Shown: piece after piece, positions 20,870-33,600 of the stretch
Numbering within the stretch: position 1 is the stretch's first letter
Layout of the letters: each line of letters opens with the position of its first letter
DNA from: Erinaceus europaeus
Taxonomy: Eukaryota > Chordata > Mammalia > Eulipotyphla > Erinaceidae
Assembly (NCBI RefSeq): GCF_950295315.1
Contig: NC_080165.1
Coordinates: 10,469,723 to 10,533,722, forward strand
DNA: 64,000 nt
Direction: 5' to 3'
Position numbers and translations under genes: made by a program
Notes under the pieces: model-generated
What the model was told of the DNA's origin: nothing
What the model saw: the letters and a program-made list of their open reading frames with translations, nothing else
The model's database searches: none

Positions 20870-21220
20870 TTCCTTGCCTCCGGAGCTATTGCTGGGACTC
20901 AGTGCCTGCACCATGAATCCACCATTCCTGGAGGCTATCTCCCCCCCCCCTTTGTTGCCCCCGTTGCCGTAGCCCTGCTGTGGTCAGCATTGTTGACGCT
21001 GATGTCATTCACTGTTGCATAGGACAGAGAGAAATCAAGAGGAGGGGAAGAGAAGACAGAGAGGGGGAGAGAAAGACAGACACCAGCAGACCCGATACAC
21101 CACCTGTGAAGCGACTCCCCTGCAGGTGGGGAGCTGGGGGCTCGAACCTGGATCCTTACTCTGGTCCTTGCGCTTTGCGCCATGCGCACCCAACCCACAG
21201 CGCTACCACTCAACCGCCTA
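20870..21220 (-). mobile_element. SINE-A with module M, antisense
   Basis: Module M (gcctccggagctattgctgg to ccattcctggaggctatctc) precedes the reversed SINE-A tail, which is short, and the full body and head. Confidence 0.88.
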
Positions 21221-21227
21221 TTTTTAA

Positions 21228-21640
21228 AGTTTTAATTAGTGATTTAATGATGATTAACAAGACTGTAACATAACAGGGGTACAATTCCACACAGTCCCCA
21301 CTACCAGAGTCCCCATCCCCTCCATTGGAAACCTCCCTATTCTTTATCCCTCTGGGAGTATGGACCAAAATTCTTTATAGGGTGCAGAAAAGTGGGAGTT
21401 TTGGCTTCTATAATTGCTTCTCTGCTGGACATGGATATTAGCAGGTGGATCCCTACCCCCCAGCCTGTCTCTTATCTTTCACTAGTGGGGCAGGGCTCTG
21501 GAGAGGTGAGGTTCCAGGACACATTGGTGAGGTTGTCTGCTCAAGGAAGTCAGGATGGCGTCATGGTAGCATCTGCAACTTGGTGGCTGAAAGATGATAA
21601 GATATAAAGCAGGACAAATTTTTTAATAAACAGGAGCAAA
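21228..21640 (-). mobile_element. Repeat R, antisense, divergent subfamily
   Basis: The end tttaattagtgatttaatga differs from the usual R end. It is followed by cacagtccccactaccagag and ttaataaacaggagcaaaaa. It matches 58520-58700 more closely than the common R copies. Confidence 0.72.
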
Positions 21641-21789
21641 AAAATATTGAAAACAGTGCTTGACATATAGCAAATGCTCACAGTCAATTCTTCATATTAT
21701 TAATGCTGTTATTTTTCATCCTAGTCAGATTTTAGTGGCTTTGTTTATTACAGGAAAACAAAACGGCAGGCCAGAATGGTTCCTGCTTT

Positions 21790-22015
21790 CTTATCTATGT
21801 CCATTCTTCTTCTGTCACTGGGCACCTAGGTTGTTTCCAGCTCTCGACTATTGTAAATAATGCTACAATAATTGTATGTTAGGGAGGGGTGTTCCTTCAA
21901 GTTAGAGACTGTACTTTTCAGTAGATACTCAAAGACGGGATAATTGGATCATATCAAACTTTTACCCATGTTATTTTCCATAATGGCTAAACCAATATAC
22001 AATCAAACTGAAAAA
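21790..22015 (-). pseudogene. Old L1 ORF2 3' fragment, antisense
   Basis: The sequence cactgggcacctaggttgtt, followed by tccagctctcgactattgta and gataattggatcatatcaaa, is typical of the L1 ORF2 3' end on the opposite strand, decayed. Confidence 0.75.
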
Positions 22016-22017
22016 TT

Positions 22018-22050
22018 ATTATTATTATTATATTATTATTACTATTATTA
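22018..22050 (+). repeat. (ATT)n microsatellite
   Basis: Imperfect att repeats between the L1 fragment and a SINE. Confidence 0.8.
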
Positions 22051-22379
22051 TTTTGCCTCCAGGGTTATTGCTGGGGCTCAGTGCCTGCACCATGAACCCA
22101 CTGCTCCTAGAGGCCTTTTTTTTGTTTCCTCTTTTGTTGCCCTTGTTGTTGTAGCCTTGTTGTGGTTTATTGTTGTTGTTGATGTCATTCGTTCTTGGAT
22201 AGGACAGAGAGAAATGAAGAGAGATGGGGAAGACAGAGAGGGGGAGAGGAAGACAGACATCTGCAGACCTGCTTCACTACCTGTGAAGGTGGGGAGCCAG
22301 GGGCTCGAACTGGGATCCTTATGCCAGCCCTTGCACTTTGCGTCATGTGTGCTTAACCCACTACACTACCGCCCTACCC
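22051..22379 (-). mobile_element. SINE-A with module M, antisense
   Basis: Module M at 22053-22115 (gcctccagggttattgctgg to actgctcctagaggcctttt), then the reversed SINE-A. The segment between ctgtgaag and gtggggagcc is deleted. Confidence 0.88.
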
Positions 22380-22399
22380 CCCAAATTATTATTATTTAT

Positions 22400-22563
22400 T
22401 TACTTATTTTGTATTTTTCCTTTTGCCTCAGGATTACTGCTGGGGCTTGGGGCCTGCACTATGTATCCACTGTTCCTGGCAGCCTGTCTTTTAAGGGGAG
22501 GGGAAGATAGAGAGGGAGACAGCAAGAGAGACACCTGCAGACCTGCTTCACTGCTTCCACCCT
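22400..22563 (-). mobile_element. Module M with truncated SINE, antisense
   Basis: Module M (gcctcaggattactgctggg to ctgttcctggcagcctgtct) is followed by a SINE body that stops after gcagacctgcttcactgctt. The head is missing. Confidence 0.7.
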
Positions 22564-23382
22564 ACCTGGTAATGTGCTTACAGGTTTTCTTTAAACAGCT
22601 AACCACTGAAATGAAAGTCAGTTGAAATACTGTTGAATTTACTTCACAGGCTTACATCTTCCAAGCAGAAGCCCGTCTTGTGATGAGCCTGAGGGAGCTT
22701 TTCTCATTCACAGTGTCCTGGAAGGACATGAAGGAGAAGGAGAAGGTGTTACATTCACTGCAAAAAAAAAAAAAAAAAAAAAGAATTGAGGAAGTGATAT
22801 TCTACAAGGAAAGAGGAAAGTGAAGTAGAGAAAATAAAAGCTCACGTCCACCCCTGGATGTCTTTTGAGATTTGGTATGTTTACAGTCTGGTTTTATTTA
22901 TGTGACACTTTTTTTTTGGTGAGTTTTTGTACAAACATACATGCATTTCTTTTTCTAAACATAAGCAATATTCATCATATGTAGATGGTTGATTGTATAA
23001 ATTCTGAAAAAAAAGATATTTAAAGTGACTTCATCACGGTGCAAACAGTTATAGTAATCATGGATTTTGCATGCTTAGGGGTTGTGATGAAAAAAAACAG
23101 AAGAAATAATGAAACACAGGGCCCGTGATGCCATCAAGAGCTGCTGTCTGAGCCGGCTGTCAGCATAAACCTCTGTGAAGCTACATGGCCACGAGTCAAC
23201 AGGAATCAAGAGCACTGTGTGTGTGTGTGCGTGTGTGTGTATGTGTGTGTGTGTGTGGCCTTTGACCTGAGATGCCGTTACGTGACACATGACTAAAGGG
23301 AGAGCATCATCTCTGCATAAACTAACATAGACTGATGTTGTGTAAGGTGTGGGTTGTGAAGTAGTAATTCGGGCATCTCCGA
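22564..23382. other. Unique intergenic sequence with microsatellites
   Basis: Poly(A) near 22760-22780 and a (GT)n array at 23213-23258. No gene evidence. Confidence 0.5.
23213..23258 (+). repeat. (GT)n microsatellite
   Basis: About 22 units, interrupted near 23230 and 23241. Confidence 0.93.
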
Positions 23383-23536
23383 AATGGTACTAAGGTGGTG
23401 TAGTGGGTAAAGCATTGGACGCTCACGCATGAGGTCCCAAGTTCAATCCCCAGCAGCACATGTACCAGAGTGATGACTGGTCCCCCCCCCTTAGTCTCCC
23501 ACCGTTCTCATTAATAAATAGGTTTTTTTTCCCAAA
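23383..23536 (+). mobile_element. SINE-D
   Basis: Head actaaggtggtgtagtgggt, box B-like gttcaatccccagcagcaca, tail cattaataaataggtttt. Confidence 0.82.
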
Positions 23537-23739
23537 AAATGGTACTTAGGGCACAGTGCCATAGCACAATCCCACGTAACACTGAGGCTCAAACCTGGCC
23601 CCAGGAGCACTCAGCCCAGTGAGTTGCACAGACTGGTACATTGGTAGAGTACAGACTGGAACATAAGCTTGGAGCCCAAGGTTCTATCTTGGCACCACGT
23701 ACAACAGAGTCAATACTTCTCATTAAAAAAAAAAAGAAG

Positions 23740-24378
23740 TGAGATAGATTTAGGAGCTGAGCCAACTCTGTGGTATCTCTTTCTTCTCTCATCTCTGTCT
23801 CTGAAAATGTGGCCAGTAGTGATGATATCACTCGTGCTTAGAGTCCAATTACTTCCTCCTCTGTCTCTTGTCACTCTCTCTCTCTCTGAAATTCTTTAGC
23901 AATCTGAAGATATTTAAAAATGGACAACTCTTAGCCCCCATCCAACTCTATTGAATGAGAACTTGAATTCTTGCTAGATTCCTAGATGACGTGCTAAAAC
24001 TTGAGAAACTGATATATACAGTCTATTGAATTCTTACCTATTTTGCCATTCACAAAACACAGTTTTTCCCCTATATTCCCTGCATTAGCATTATTATCTC
24101 TATGTTGTCATCATAGAAATAATACCTTGCAGGGATATTAAAATATTCAGAGATTTTACAAACTGAACTTTTATTGATAGTGATTTGTAAATCAGGAAAA
24201 ATAACTCCAAAATGCTTTGTCGTTTAAAAAAATGTATTAAAGTTTCTTTTTTTCCTAATGAAACATTAATTGTGTTTAATTTCTTTCAGTAATGCAGTCC
24301 TTTTATTATCTAAGAAATACATATACTTAAAAAATATATATATATATACTTAAACTACATATACTTAAAATCTCCCTA
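23740..24378. other. Unique intergenic sequence
   Basis: No gene evidence. A short (TA)n sits near 24333-24348. Confidence 0.45.
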
Positions 24379-24664
24379 AGGGGGAGTCAAGCAGTAGCGC
24401 AGCAGGTTAAGTACACGTGGCGCAAAGCACAAGGACCGGCATAAGGGTCCTGGTTTGAGCCCCTGACTCCCCACCTGCAGGGGTGTTGCTTCACAAGCAG
24501 TGAAGCGGGTCTGCAGGTGTCTGTCTTTCTCTCCCCCTCTCTGTCTTCCCCTCCTCTCTCCATTTCTCTCTGTCCTATCCAACAAGGATAACATCAGTAA
24601 CAACAACAATAATAACCACAACAAAAAGACAACAAGGGCAACAAAGGGGAATAAATAAATAAAT
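24379..24664 (+). mobile_element. SINE-A with target-site duplication
   Basis: Left flank aaaatctccctaaggggg, right flank aaaatctccccaagggga. Head ggggagtcaagcagtagcgc. Confidence 0.92.
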
Positions 24665-25398
24665 GAAAATCTCCCCAAGGGGAAGAAGACAGGGAATCAT
24701 TAAAGAACGCAGCACAGTTGCAACACCTCTGAGTCAGGACTTGTCAGCCATCTCTGAATTACGAGGGGGTAAGAGAAAAAGATGGAGCAAGAATTGTAAT
24801 CTCCTGACTCAGATAGGAAAACAAATGCTATCACTCTTAGGCACCCTGAATCTTTATGACTCCTCTCTGTACTATGCTCTTTAATTAGGAAGGGCAAATC
24901 TTGAACTACTTCTCTAGATGAAGATAAGAAACAGTTCAGTTTACTTTGGAGAGAGGAAGGAATTAAGATCACTTCTCATGCTGACAGTGCTTACCAGCAA
25001 ATCTAGGGCTTGGTTAGCTTCAAAGCAAGGAATTTAAATTCAAACTTAGATGTGTACTCTAAAACAGAGTTAGTATTTTTGGAAAATGCATTCACTGCAA
25101 AGAAAAAATAGAGACTTTTTTTTTCCCAAACGTTGATATAGGAAGGGAGTCGGCCAATACTGCCTGTGCTTGTCAGGCAAGTGAAGGCAGGCAGAGCAGT
25201 GGGGAATATTTATAGCAACCAAGGTGACCTTAAGGTCCTCAGCTTGGCTATTTTTTTTTTTTCAGTGTGGTCTCGGGAGCATGTCTGTGGACTTATGACT
25301 AGGCCAGTATTAACTCAGATCCTTGAGACTGTAAGATTAACACTGTACAGGCCTTTCTAGCCCAAAAGGAGAGATGGTTAAATGTACAAATTTACAAG
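24665..25398. other. Unique intergenic sequence
   Basis: No domain-bearing ORF and no repeat that I recognise. Confidence 0.45.
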
Positions 25399-25682
25399 TA
25401 AGGGGACCAGGCAGTGGCACACCTGGTTAAGCATGCATAGTACTAAGTGTAAGGACCGAGGCTGGAGCCCCCAGACCCCGCCTGCAAGGGGGGGACGTTT
25501 CATGAGCAGTGAAGCAGGTCTGCAGGTGTTTCTCTCTCTCTCCCTTTCGATCTCCCTTCCCTTCTCAATTTCTCTCTGTCCTGTCAAATAAAAATTGAAA
25601 GAAAAAAAATGGCCACCGGGAGCTGTGGATTCGTAGTGCTGGCACCAATCCCCAGCAATAACTCTGGTGGCAAAAAAAAAAA
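25399..25682 (+). mobile_element. SINE-B with module M
   Basis: Head ggggaccaggcagtggcaca, short tail caaataaaaattgaaag, then module M (atggccaccgggagctgtgg to ataactctggtggcaaaa). Confidence 0.9.
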
Positions 25683-25689
25683 GACAACT

Positions 25690-26445
25690 AATCAACATGT
25701 TGGCATGGAAGAAGGATTCTGTAACCTCTTCTTAGTAGCACACCAAGAACTAGGGGGTGAGCAGGATTTATCTCAAGGGGTGAACAATAAACAGTACATT
25801 GCTTTCAGAGATTTTGAAATGATGAATCGGGAGTAAAAGTGTGTCTGCTTTTTATTTTTACCATATACTAAGTTACCAAATGTTCTTCTCTTGAAAAACA
25901 AAAACCTTCTGATCTAAATTATAAAACCATCTTGTAAATACAGTTTGAATTCTAATAACATAAACGGAAATTTCAAATTAGCACAGCCTTTTTTTTTTTC
26001 TTTACTACTTATCTCTGTATGGAAGGGAACTTAAAGACCTCTCCATGCTTTTCTAATACCTGACGCTCTTCCCCTCCCCTGCCACACACAGATTCAGATA
26101 CAGGTATTTACTTTTGGAATAAAAAGACTATACTTTCAGAGATCGTGTCTATAGTTCTTTATTTTCAGAGTAAATTCCCTGGGGTTCAGAATATGTGGAA
26201 TTCACTTATGCTACAATTTGTTTCTTCAATCTCTGTATATTTCCCTGTGTACAATTCAAGGGTAGATTCAGGGTGAATGCTAACACAGCAATTATTATGA
26301 TTACGAGTCAGGATTACTTCACTTTTGACATATATGACATGTACAATTTTAAATAGGAAAGCAACCAAATGATTTTGCTTGATAGCTGCAAATTTTGTTC
26401 CTATGCGAAATATTTTGCTGAATTTGAAAATATATTTAACCTGAA
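25690..26445. other. Unique intergenic sequence
   Basis: No gene evidence. Confidence 0.45.
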
Positions 26446-26745
26446 ATTTCTTTTTTTTTTCCCCTCTTTTCACTCTCCCCCCCTTCTCTTTTCCAACAGG
26501 GATACCCCCTAGGACTCAGTGTCTGCATTACTCCACTGTTCCTGGCACCCATTTTTGTTTGTTTGTTTGTTTGACAGAGGGTAAGGGACTGAGAGAAAGA
26601 GGAGATACAGAGAGAAGGAGACACCACAGCTCTGCTCCAAAGCTTGTGAAAATTCCCCTGTAAGTGGGAAGCAGTGACTCGAACCTGAGTCTTTTTATCT
26701 GCTAACACATATCCACTATTAGGTGCACCACCACCACACCCCATA
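26446..26745 (-). mobile_element. SINE-B with module M, antisense, diverged
   Basis: Module M is reduced (caacagggataccccctagg to ccactgttcctggcaccca). A (GTTT)n piece at 26553-26571 separates it from the SINE body. Confidence 0.8.
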
Positions 26746-27242
26746 GATTTATGTCTTTTATTTTTCAACTAAAGCATGAATCAAGTTGCATGAGTGGTAC
26801 AATTTAGTCCCTTTTACTTTTACAGACTTTCTGATTTTGTTACCGTTTATTTCTTAGCTACTTGACAGTTATTTACATGTTATTATATCAGGCAAAGGGA
26901 TTAAATCATTTGCTTTGCTTTAAAACTGTTGCTGGACATTATTGTCTCACACTGGTGTTCAAGATTATCTGTCATTATTTAGGTCATGGCCCAGATATAG
27001 GCGTAAAGACAGCTGACCTAAGGGGCTGGAATGAAAACTCACCTTTCCTGACCTCTCACTGAAACAGGCTCTGTTTCTCTCCGTGTGACAGAAGGCAGCC
27101 CGCTAATGAAAACTATGAGCTTTTATTTACAGTTGATAGACTCTTGAGCCCCAGCTGAACACTGACAACGTGCAACCTATTGAACGTGTTCAAACAATAA
27201 ATTAAAGGAAGCACATTCCTTCTCTTTATCATTTGCAATTTC
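26746..27242. other. Unique intergenic sequence
   Basis: No gene evidence. Confidence 0.45.
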
Positions 27243-27539
27243 TTTTTTTTTAATCTTTAATATTTATTTATTTTCCCTTTTGTTGCCTTTGTGGTTTGTT
27301 GTTGTTGTTGTTGTTGGTGTAGTTATTGTTGTTGTTATTGATGCCGTCGTTGTTAGATAGGACAGAGAAAAATGGAGAGGAGAGGGGGAGACAAAGATAG
27401 ACACCTGCAGACTTGCTTCACCGCCATTGAAGCGACTCCCCTGCAAGTGGGGAGCCAGGGCTCAAACCAGGATCCTTACACCGGTCCTTGCGCTTCACAC
27501 CACGTGCGCTTAACCCGCTGCTCTACTGCCCGACTCCCT
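27243..27539 (-). mobile_element. SINE-A, antisense, with target-site duplication
   Basis: Left flank atcatttgcaatttc and right flank atcatttgcaatttt bracket a full-length copy. Confidence 0.93.
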
Positions 27540-27789
27540 ATCATTTGCAATTTTATCTAATTCACCTGGGACTTCAGGGAACCTTATTCTCTGTTAACCT
27601 ATTCTAAGATGATTTTATGGAAATCCTTTGGTTTAAGATGACCAAGAAGACAGTAATAATAACTAACCCTTAGTTTGGACTTTGTTTAGATAAGTTTCTT
27701 TTTAACTCCTCTTCTTAGGATGAAAACTTTCCACTGTAAATTCTTTCTCTGGCATTTTGAGAAGGATCGTTAAAATATCTCTTAACAGA

Positions 27790-28068
27790 AAGAATAATAT
27801 GGGCTGATCTCACTCATAAACAGAAGTTGAAAAACAAAAGCAGAAGGGAAAACACAAGCATAACTTGGACTGGAGTTGGTGTATTGCACCAAAGTAAAAA
27901 AGACTGGGGGGCAGGGGGTGAGGGAGTTCAGGTCCTGGAAGACAGAGGAGGAACTAGTAGGGTTTGAACTGTTATTTGGAAAACTGAGAAATGTTACACG
28001 TGTACAAACTACTGTATTTTATTTTACTGTTGACTGTAAGCCATTAATTCCCCAATAAAGGAATTTAA
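27790..28068 (+). mobile_element. L1 3' UTR fragment, 5'-truncated
   Basis: From gggctgatctcactcataaa through gaactagtagggtttgaact to attccccaataaaggaattt. It parallels 50090-50295 and the reverse of 46540-46800. Confidence 0.8.
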
Positions 28069-29118
28069 AAAAGATATCTCTTAGCACTTTCCAAAGACTA
28101 TCTTTCTCAAGAACCTGGGAGTCATACCTTTGAAATACAATCCTTAAAGAAGATAAAACCCATTATCTCCCAGAGTCTGTGGGAGGGTAGGAGCCTAAAG
28201 TCTATGGACATTAATTAGAGAACACAAATACCTTGTTTAATCACAGAGAGAAGAAACAGTCTCCCTCTCTAGTACCTTTCACTTGGTCTGCTCAGCTGTA
28301 AAAACCTTTTCCCACATTCTTTCAGCAGGGCTGAATTCACACTAAGTCCTGTCATCTCTTCACTACTGCAACAGCCTTACACATAATGATTCTTGACAGC
28401 TTAACTTTGATGCGTTGTTTGCTTTACTAGAAATTAGTTGAGAACAGGAAAGGAGCAGTATCTTTGACTTCATCGTGGCTAAAGACGTTTGCATCTCAGA
28501 GGAACTCGGAGTAATTTCTTCGTGCTACTGACAGTGACTATATACTCTCGATATTCTTTGCTGGAGCTTCACAGGACAGAACACAGGTAGGTGTCTGTGG
28601 TTTTCAGGATCCAGTTACATCTAGAGCAGAGCAGTCACCTTCTGTGCCACACTTGTTATACTCACAGCCAATTACTATTATTAATGCCCCCACCGCTTTT
28701 ATTATTCACAAAATGAAGTCAGTGGACTATGCTTGTTGTTATCCTCATTTAAGTCTTGAAATTTTTTATTTCATTTTAAAGCTGTTCATGGACAGCTTGG
28801 GTCAAATCATAATCAAATGCCCCTTCCCCCAACCAGTCAGAATTATTAAATGCTGATATTCAGATATCCACATGCAGAGGTTCTACTTCTCATCAGTTCT
28901 GTTCATTTTGCTCAGTCTTAGAGAATGGTAGAAAAGTATGGAGCTTAACACATGGACAGCCTGACCTGACATTAAGAACTTTCTGCCACGATGCACTTGT
29001 TTACTTAATTTTTAACGTGTTTCACAAGATATCGGTTCTGGCAAAGTAGAGAAAGGAAGTCCATGCTAAGGACCATAAGACAAAACCAAGACCTGAGACT
29101 GCACCTCTTGTGCAAAAC
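28069..29118. other. 3' flank of the P450 gene
   Basis: Mostly unique sequence that should include the P450 3' UTR. On the minus strand AATAAA occurs at 28765-28770 and 28698-28703, about 350 and 415 nt past the stop. These are candidate poly(A) signals only. Confidence 0.4.
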
Positions 29119-29306
29119 CTAGGTCCTAAGCAGAGCACATATCTTCTGTGGCATCGGTTGACTGGTGAAGCCAATATCTGGGCTTAAGTCCAGGTCCAGA
29201 TGGGAAACCCCAGGAGGTGGCTGGAAGGTGAATTTCTGCATGAGACTGGTGAAGAAAAGGAAGAGTTCCATTTTGGCCAGAGATTCACCAGCACACATCC
29301 GGCGAC
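29119..29306 (-). CDS. P450 exon 9 (heme loop to stop)
   Basis: The acceptor reads tttctcttcccag. The exon completes Gly435 and encodes [18 protein letters not shown] through residue 496 (KICALLRT), then TAG. It carries the heme-ligand Cys439. Confidence 0.95.
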
Positions 29307-30645
29307 CTGGGAAGAGAAACATGGTGATGGGTGAAGGACCTATCAGCATAATAATCTGGGGAAAAATCTTTATATCTAGACAAAGGCAAATCCATTCTAC
29401 ACTTGACTTTCCTGCTTTTGAATGTCTGCGTCATTCATTTTACCTCATCTGAATATTGTGGACTCTGCTTCCAACCATAAGCACTGGAAATATAAAATTG
29501 AGTACACCTTGCAGGATGCCAGGAGGGAACAGAGCAATTAGACATTTACCTGTAAGTATAAGAATATTAGGACAAGTCGGGGATGGGGGATAGCGCAGCG
29601 GGTTAAGCGCACGTGGTGCAAATGCAAGGACCGGCCAGCGTAAGGATCCTGGCTGAGCCCCCGGCTCCCCACCTGCAGGGGAGTCGCTTCACAAGTGGTG
29701 AAGCAGGTCTGCAGGTGTCTATCTTTCTATGCCCCCTCTGCCTTCCCCTCCTCTCTCCATTTCTTTCTGTCCTATCCAACGATAACATCAATAACAACAC
29801 CAACAACTATAACAAAACAACAAGGGCATAAATAAATATTAAAAATAATAATAAAAGAATATTAGGACACAAAGTCAAGTGTGGAGTGAGAACAAATAGC
29901 TAATGACAGCAAAACAACTCATCCTTTCTGAAAGAGCTTTCTATCTCTGCTCTTGTATAAAGAGGTAACAGATGTGGAAGTTGTAGGAGTGGTCATGACA
30001 CATTTGAAGGAAGAAAGCAATTTAACTCGAGATAAAGCATAGACCAGGAGATATAAATCTCACATCTGAGAACTGAAGGATTGGTAGAAATTAATGCAGA
30101 AGCACTTTAAGAAGAGAAACTTGTTTGATATTATTTTTAAACCAGAAATTATTTAGGAATATGTCAAACTGTCTGAAAAGTGAAGTGTGTTAAAATTGAA
30201 GCAAGAGGTCTCCTAGGTAATTTATTTTTTTTGCTAAGGCAACTGAGATCTTTAGAGTATATGTTTCTTAAAACGTGATGTGTAGGGGGCTGGGCGGTAG
30301 CACAGCAGGTTAAGTGCACATAGCACAAAGCACAAGGGCTGACGTAAGGATCCCGGTTCAAGCCTCCAGATCCCCACCAGCAGTGGGTTCGCTTCACAAG
30401 CGGTGAAGCAAGTCTACAGATATCTAGCTTTCTCTCCCCCTCTTTCTTCCCCTCCTCCCTCCATTTCTCTCTGCCCTATCCAACAACAATGACAGCAATA
30501 ATAATAACAACAACAATAACAATAAACAACAAGGACAAGAGGGAAAAATAGCCTCCAGGAGCAGCGGATTTGTAGTTCAGGCACTGAGCCCCAGCAATAA
30601 CCCTGGAGGCACACATACACACACACACACACACACACATACACA

Positions 30646-30693
<48 letters not shown>

Positions 30694-33600
30694 TGATGTG
30701 TTGAGAAAAGTATGTTGTTGTTTTTTCCCCAACTTGCAGTGAGTGAGTCTTGTGGTCACATTATAGAGCAGAGGCAATATAGTTGATTAAAATGTAGCAT
30801 TAATATGGTGTGGTGTCTGCTTATAGTCCTTCTGAGACCTAGATAGATCTTTTCATTCCTGCTCTCAGAATCCATAAATCTCAAAGATTTATTTGTTGGA
30901 TAGAGACAGAGAAATCAAGAGGAAACGGGGAGCTAGAGAGGGGCAGAGAAAGAGAGGTACCTGCAACAGCTCAGCTTCACCTCTCATGAAGCTTCCTGGC
31001 AGATGGGGACCAGGCCTTGAACCCAGGACCTTGTACACTGAAATGTGCTAGAATGTGCACTCAGTTGGTGTTCCACTGGTCAGTCCCCGGATCTGTACAT
31101 CTTATACCTGCTATGCTTCAAGTAAAATTTCATGAACAGTTAATTTCTTTTTCTCTGTTCCTTTATTTACTTTGGGAGATAACTCCATAAGTATTCTGGG
31201 CACAGAATATTCTAAAGTTTAAATTTATATTAAAATGTATATATTTTACAAGCAGTGAAAATATCTTAAATGCACACCTAATTTGTATAGGCTGTCCAGT
31301 GACTACATTAACTTCACAAATGAGAGAACATTTTCTTAGTGTGCCAAGTAAGGATGCCAGGATTTTAAGCTATGGTAAGCCATAGATAAAATACATTTGC
31401 CTTCTGGAAGTGTTAATTAAATAAAAGTGGCCATTCAAATCTAAAAATCTATGCTTCATGTCAGTGACATACATACAGGTACTGAGCTTAACTTTGAGAA
31501 TACTGATGTCAAAGGACCTATTGCCAAGGAGTTGAATCTAGCAGAGAACTCAGTAATTATATTACAGTGTTGCAAACTATACAGTAGGAAGCTGAAGGAG
31601 TCCATGAAAAGGAAATCTTTTTTTTTTTTTCCAGTCATATCATTTTACTGATTCCAGAAGAAATGCATGATCGAATAATGTCACCTAAGTGCATGATGAA
31701 CAGAACACATGTCATCTACCATATGGTTAGTTTTTGTCTTGTTACCTAATAAGATAAAGCTTGTGACATTATAATTACTATTAAGGATAAACAGGTGACA
31801 ATGTTGACGTGTCTAAAATAGTCTTAGGAAATGAATGTAAGTATTATTTAAATAAGAAATGATCTCATAGGGGCTGGGTGGTGGTGCGCCTGATTAAGCG
31901 TACATATTCCCAAGCACGAGTAAAGCTTCACAGCGGTGAAGCAGGGCTGCAGGTGTCTCTCTCTCTCTTCCTCTGTGTCTCTCCTCTCCTCTCAGTTTCC
32001 CTCTGTGCTATGGAATAAAGTGGAGGGGAAAAAAATAAAGGAAAAATGCTCATCAGGAATAGTGGATTCATAGTACTGGCACTGAGCCCCAGTGATAACC
32101 CTGGAGGCAAAAAAAAAAAAATTATGTATTTTTGAAAGGAAATGCTTTATGCAAAACTAATTAGGAATGATCTTTGAGGGAGTTGGGTGGTAGCGCAGCC
32201 AAGTTAGGTGCAGCAAAGACCGGTGTAAGGAATGATCTTTGAGGCTTTACTTAATCGTGTAAGACTGAGTAAAGACTTTTTTTTTAAGTAGTTTTTTGTT
32301 TGTTTGTTTTTAAATTTATTATTTATTTATTTATTCCCTTTTGTTGCCCTTGTTGTTTTATTGTTGTAGTTATTATTGTTGTTGCTGTTGTTATTGGATA
32401 GGACAGAGAGAAATGGAGAGAGGAGGGGAAGACAGAGAGAGAGGGGAGAGAAAGACAGACACCTGCAGACCTGTTTCACCGCCTGGGAAGCGACTTCCCT
32501 GCAGGTGGGGAGCCGGGGGCTGGAACCGGGATCCTTATGCCGGTCCTTGTGCTTTACGCCACCTGCGCTTAACCCGCTGCGCTACAGCCCGACTCCCAAG
32601 ACTTTTTTGTTTACATCAAGTAAGAACTGCAGAGAGCAAAATCCACATGTTAAAGTTAGAAAAGAATTGGGGAAGAGTGCCTTAAATGGAATTAGAGGAA
32701 CATGGAGATTTAAAGAGAGTTCAAACACAAAATTATCTCTGTAGCATGATTTTTCATACTGTAGCAATTTTGCGATAATCATGCCAAGGCATAATGTCTA
32801 CGAGATAAAATTGTTACCACTGTGGCCAGAGAGAGATCTCACCAGATAGGATGCATGCAAGCGGCCCATGTTGGAGTCTCAGCACCTTACGGAAGAACCA
32901 TGATGGCCTGAGGGAAGCCGTGGTGTGAAGGAAGCTATAGTCCTATTCTGTGGTCTCTCTGTCTTCCTTAGTCTCTCTCTCACCTTCCCACCCTCCTTCC
33001 TTCCCTCCCTCTCTCATCCCTTCTCTGTAATTTTCTCTTGAATGAAAACGAGCTGATGTGGAAGTAGTAAAGCCCTGGTTCACATAAATAAATTCTTAAT
33101 ATTCCTGGATTTATTATTGTTGTTGTTGTTATTAGAATAATTGTTGAAAGAGAGATAGAGACAGAGAGAAAATAGAGCCCTGATCAACTCTAGCTTATGG
33201 TGGTGCTGGGGACAAAACCGGGACCTCGGACCCTCAGGCATGAATGTCTTCTACACCACCATTATGCTGTCTCCCCAGTCCTATGCCTGAATTTCTGAAA
33301 GTTGAAACAAATAAGTCAATTAACTAATTAAAAACTCCAGAATACCTAGTGATTCCAGAATTTCTTCTTTTTATTTTAATTTTTAAAATATTTATTTATT
33401 TTCCCTTTTGTTGCCCTTGTTTTTGATTGTTGTAGTTATTATTGTTGTTGTTGATGATGCCCTCATTGTTAGATATGACAAAGAGAAATGGAGAGAGGAG
33501 GAGAAGTCAGAGAAGTGGAGAGAAAGATAGACACCTGCAGACCTGCTTCACCTCTTATGAAGTGACTCCCCTGCAGGTGTGGAGCCGGGGGCTCAAACTG

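Noticed and set aside
30414..30777. ORFs made of Cys-Val repeats
   Set aside because: They are translations of the CA microsatellite.
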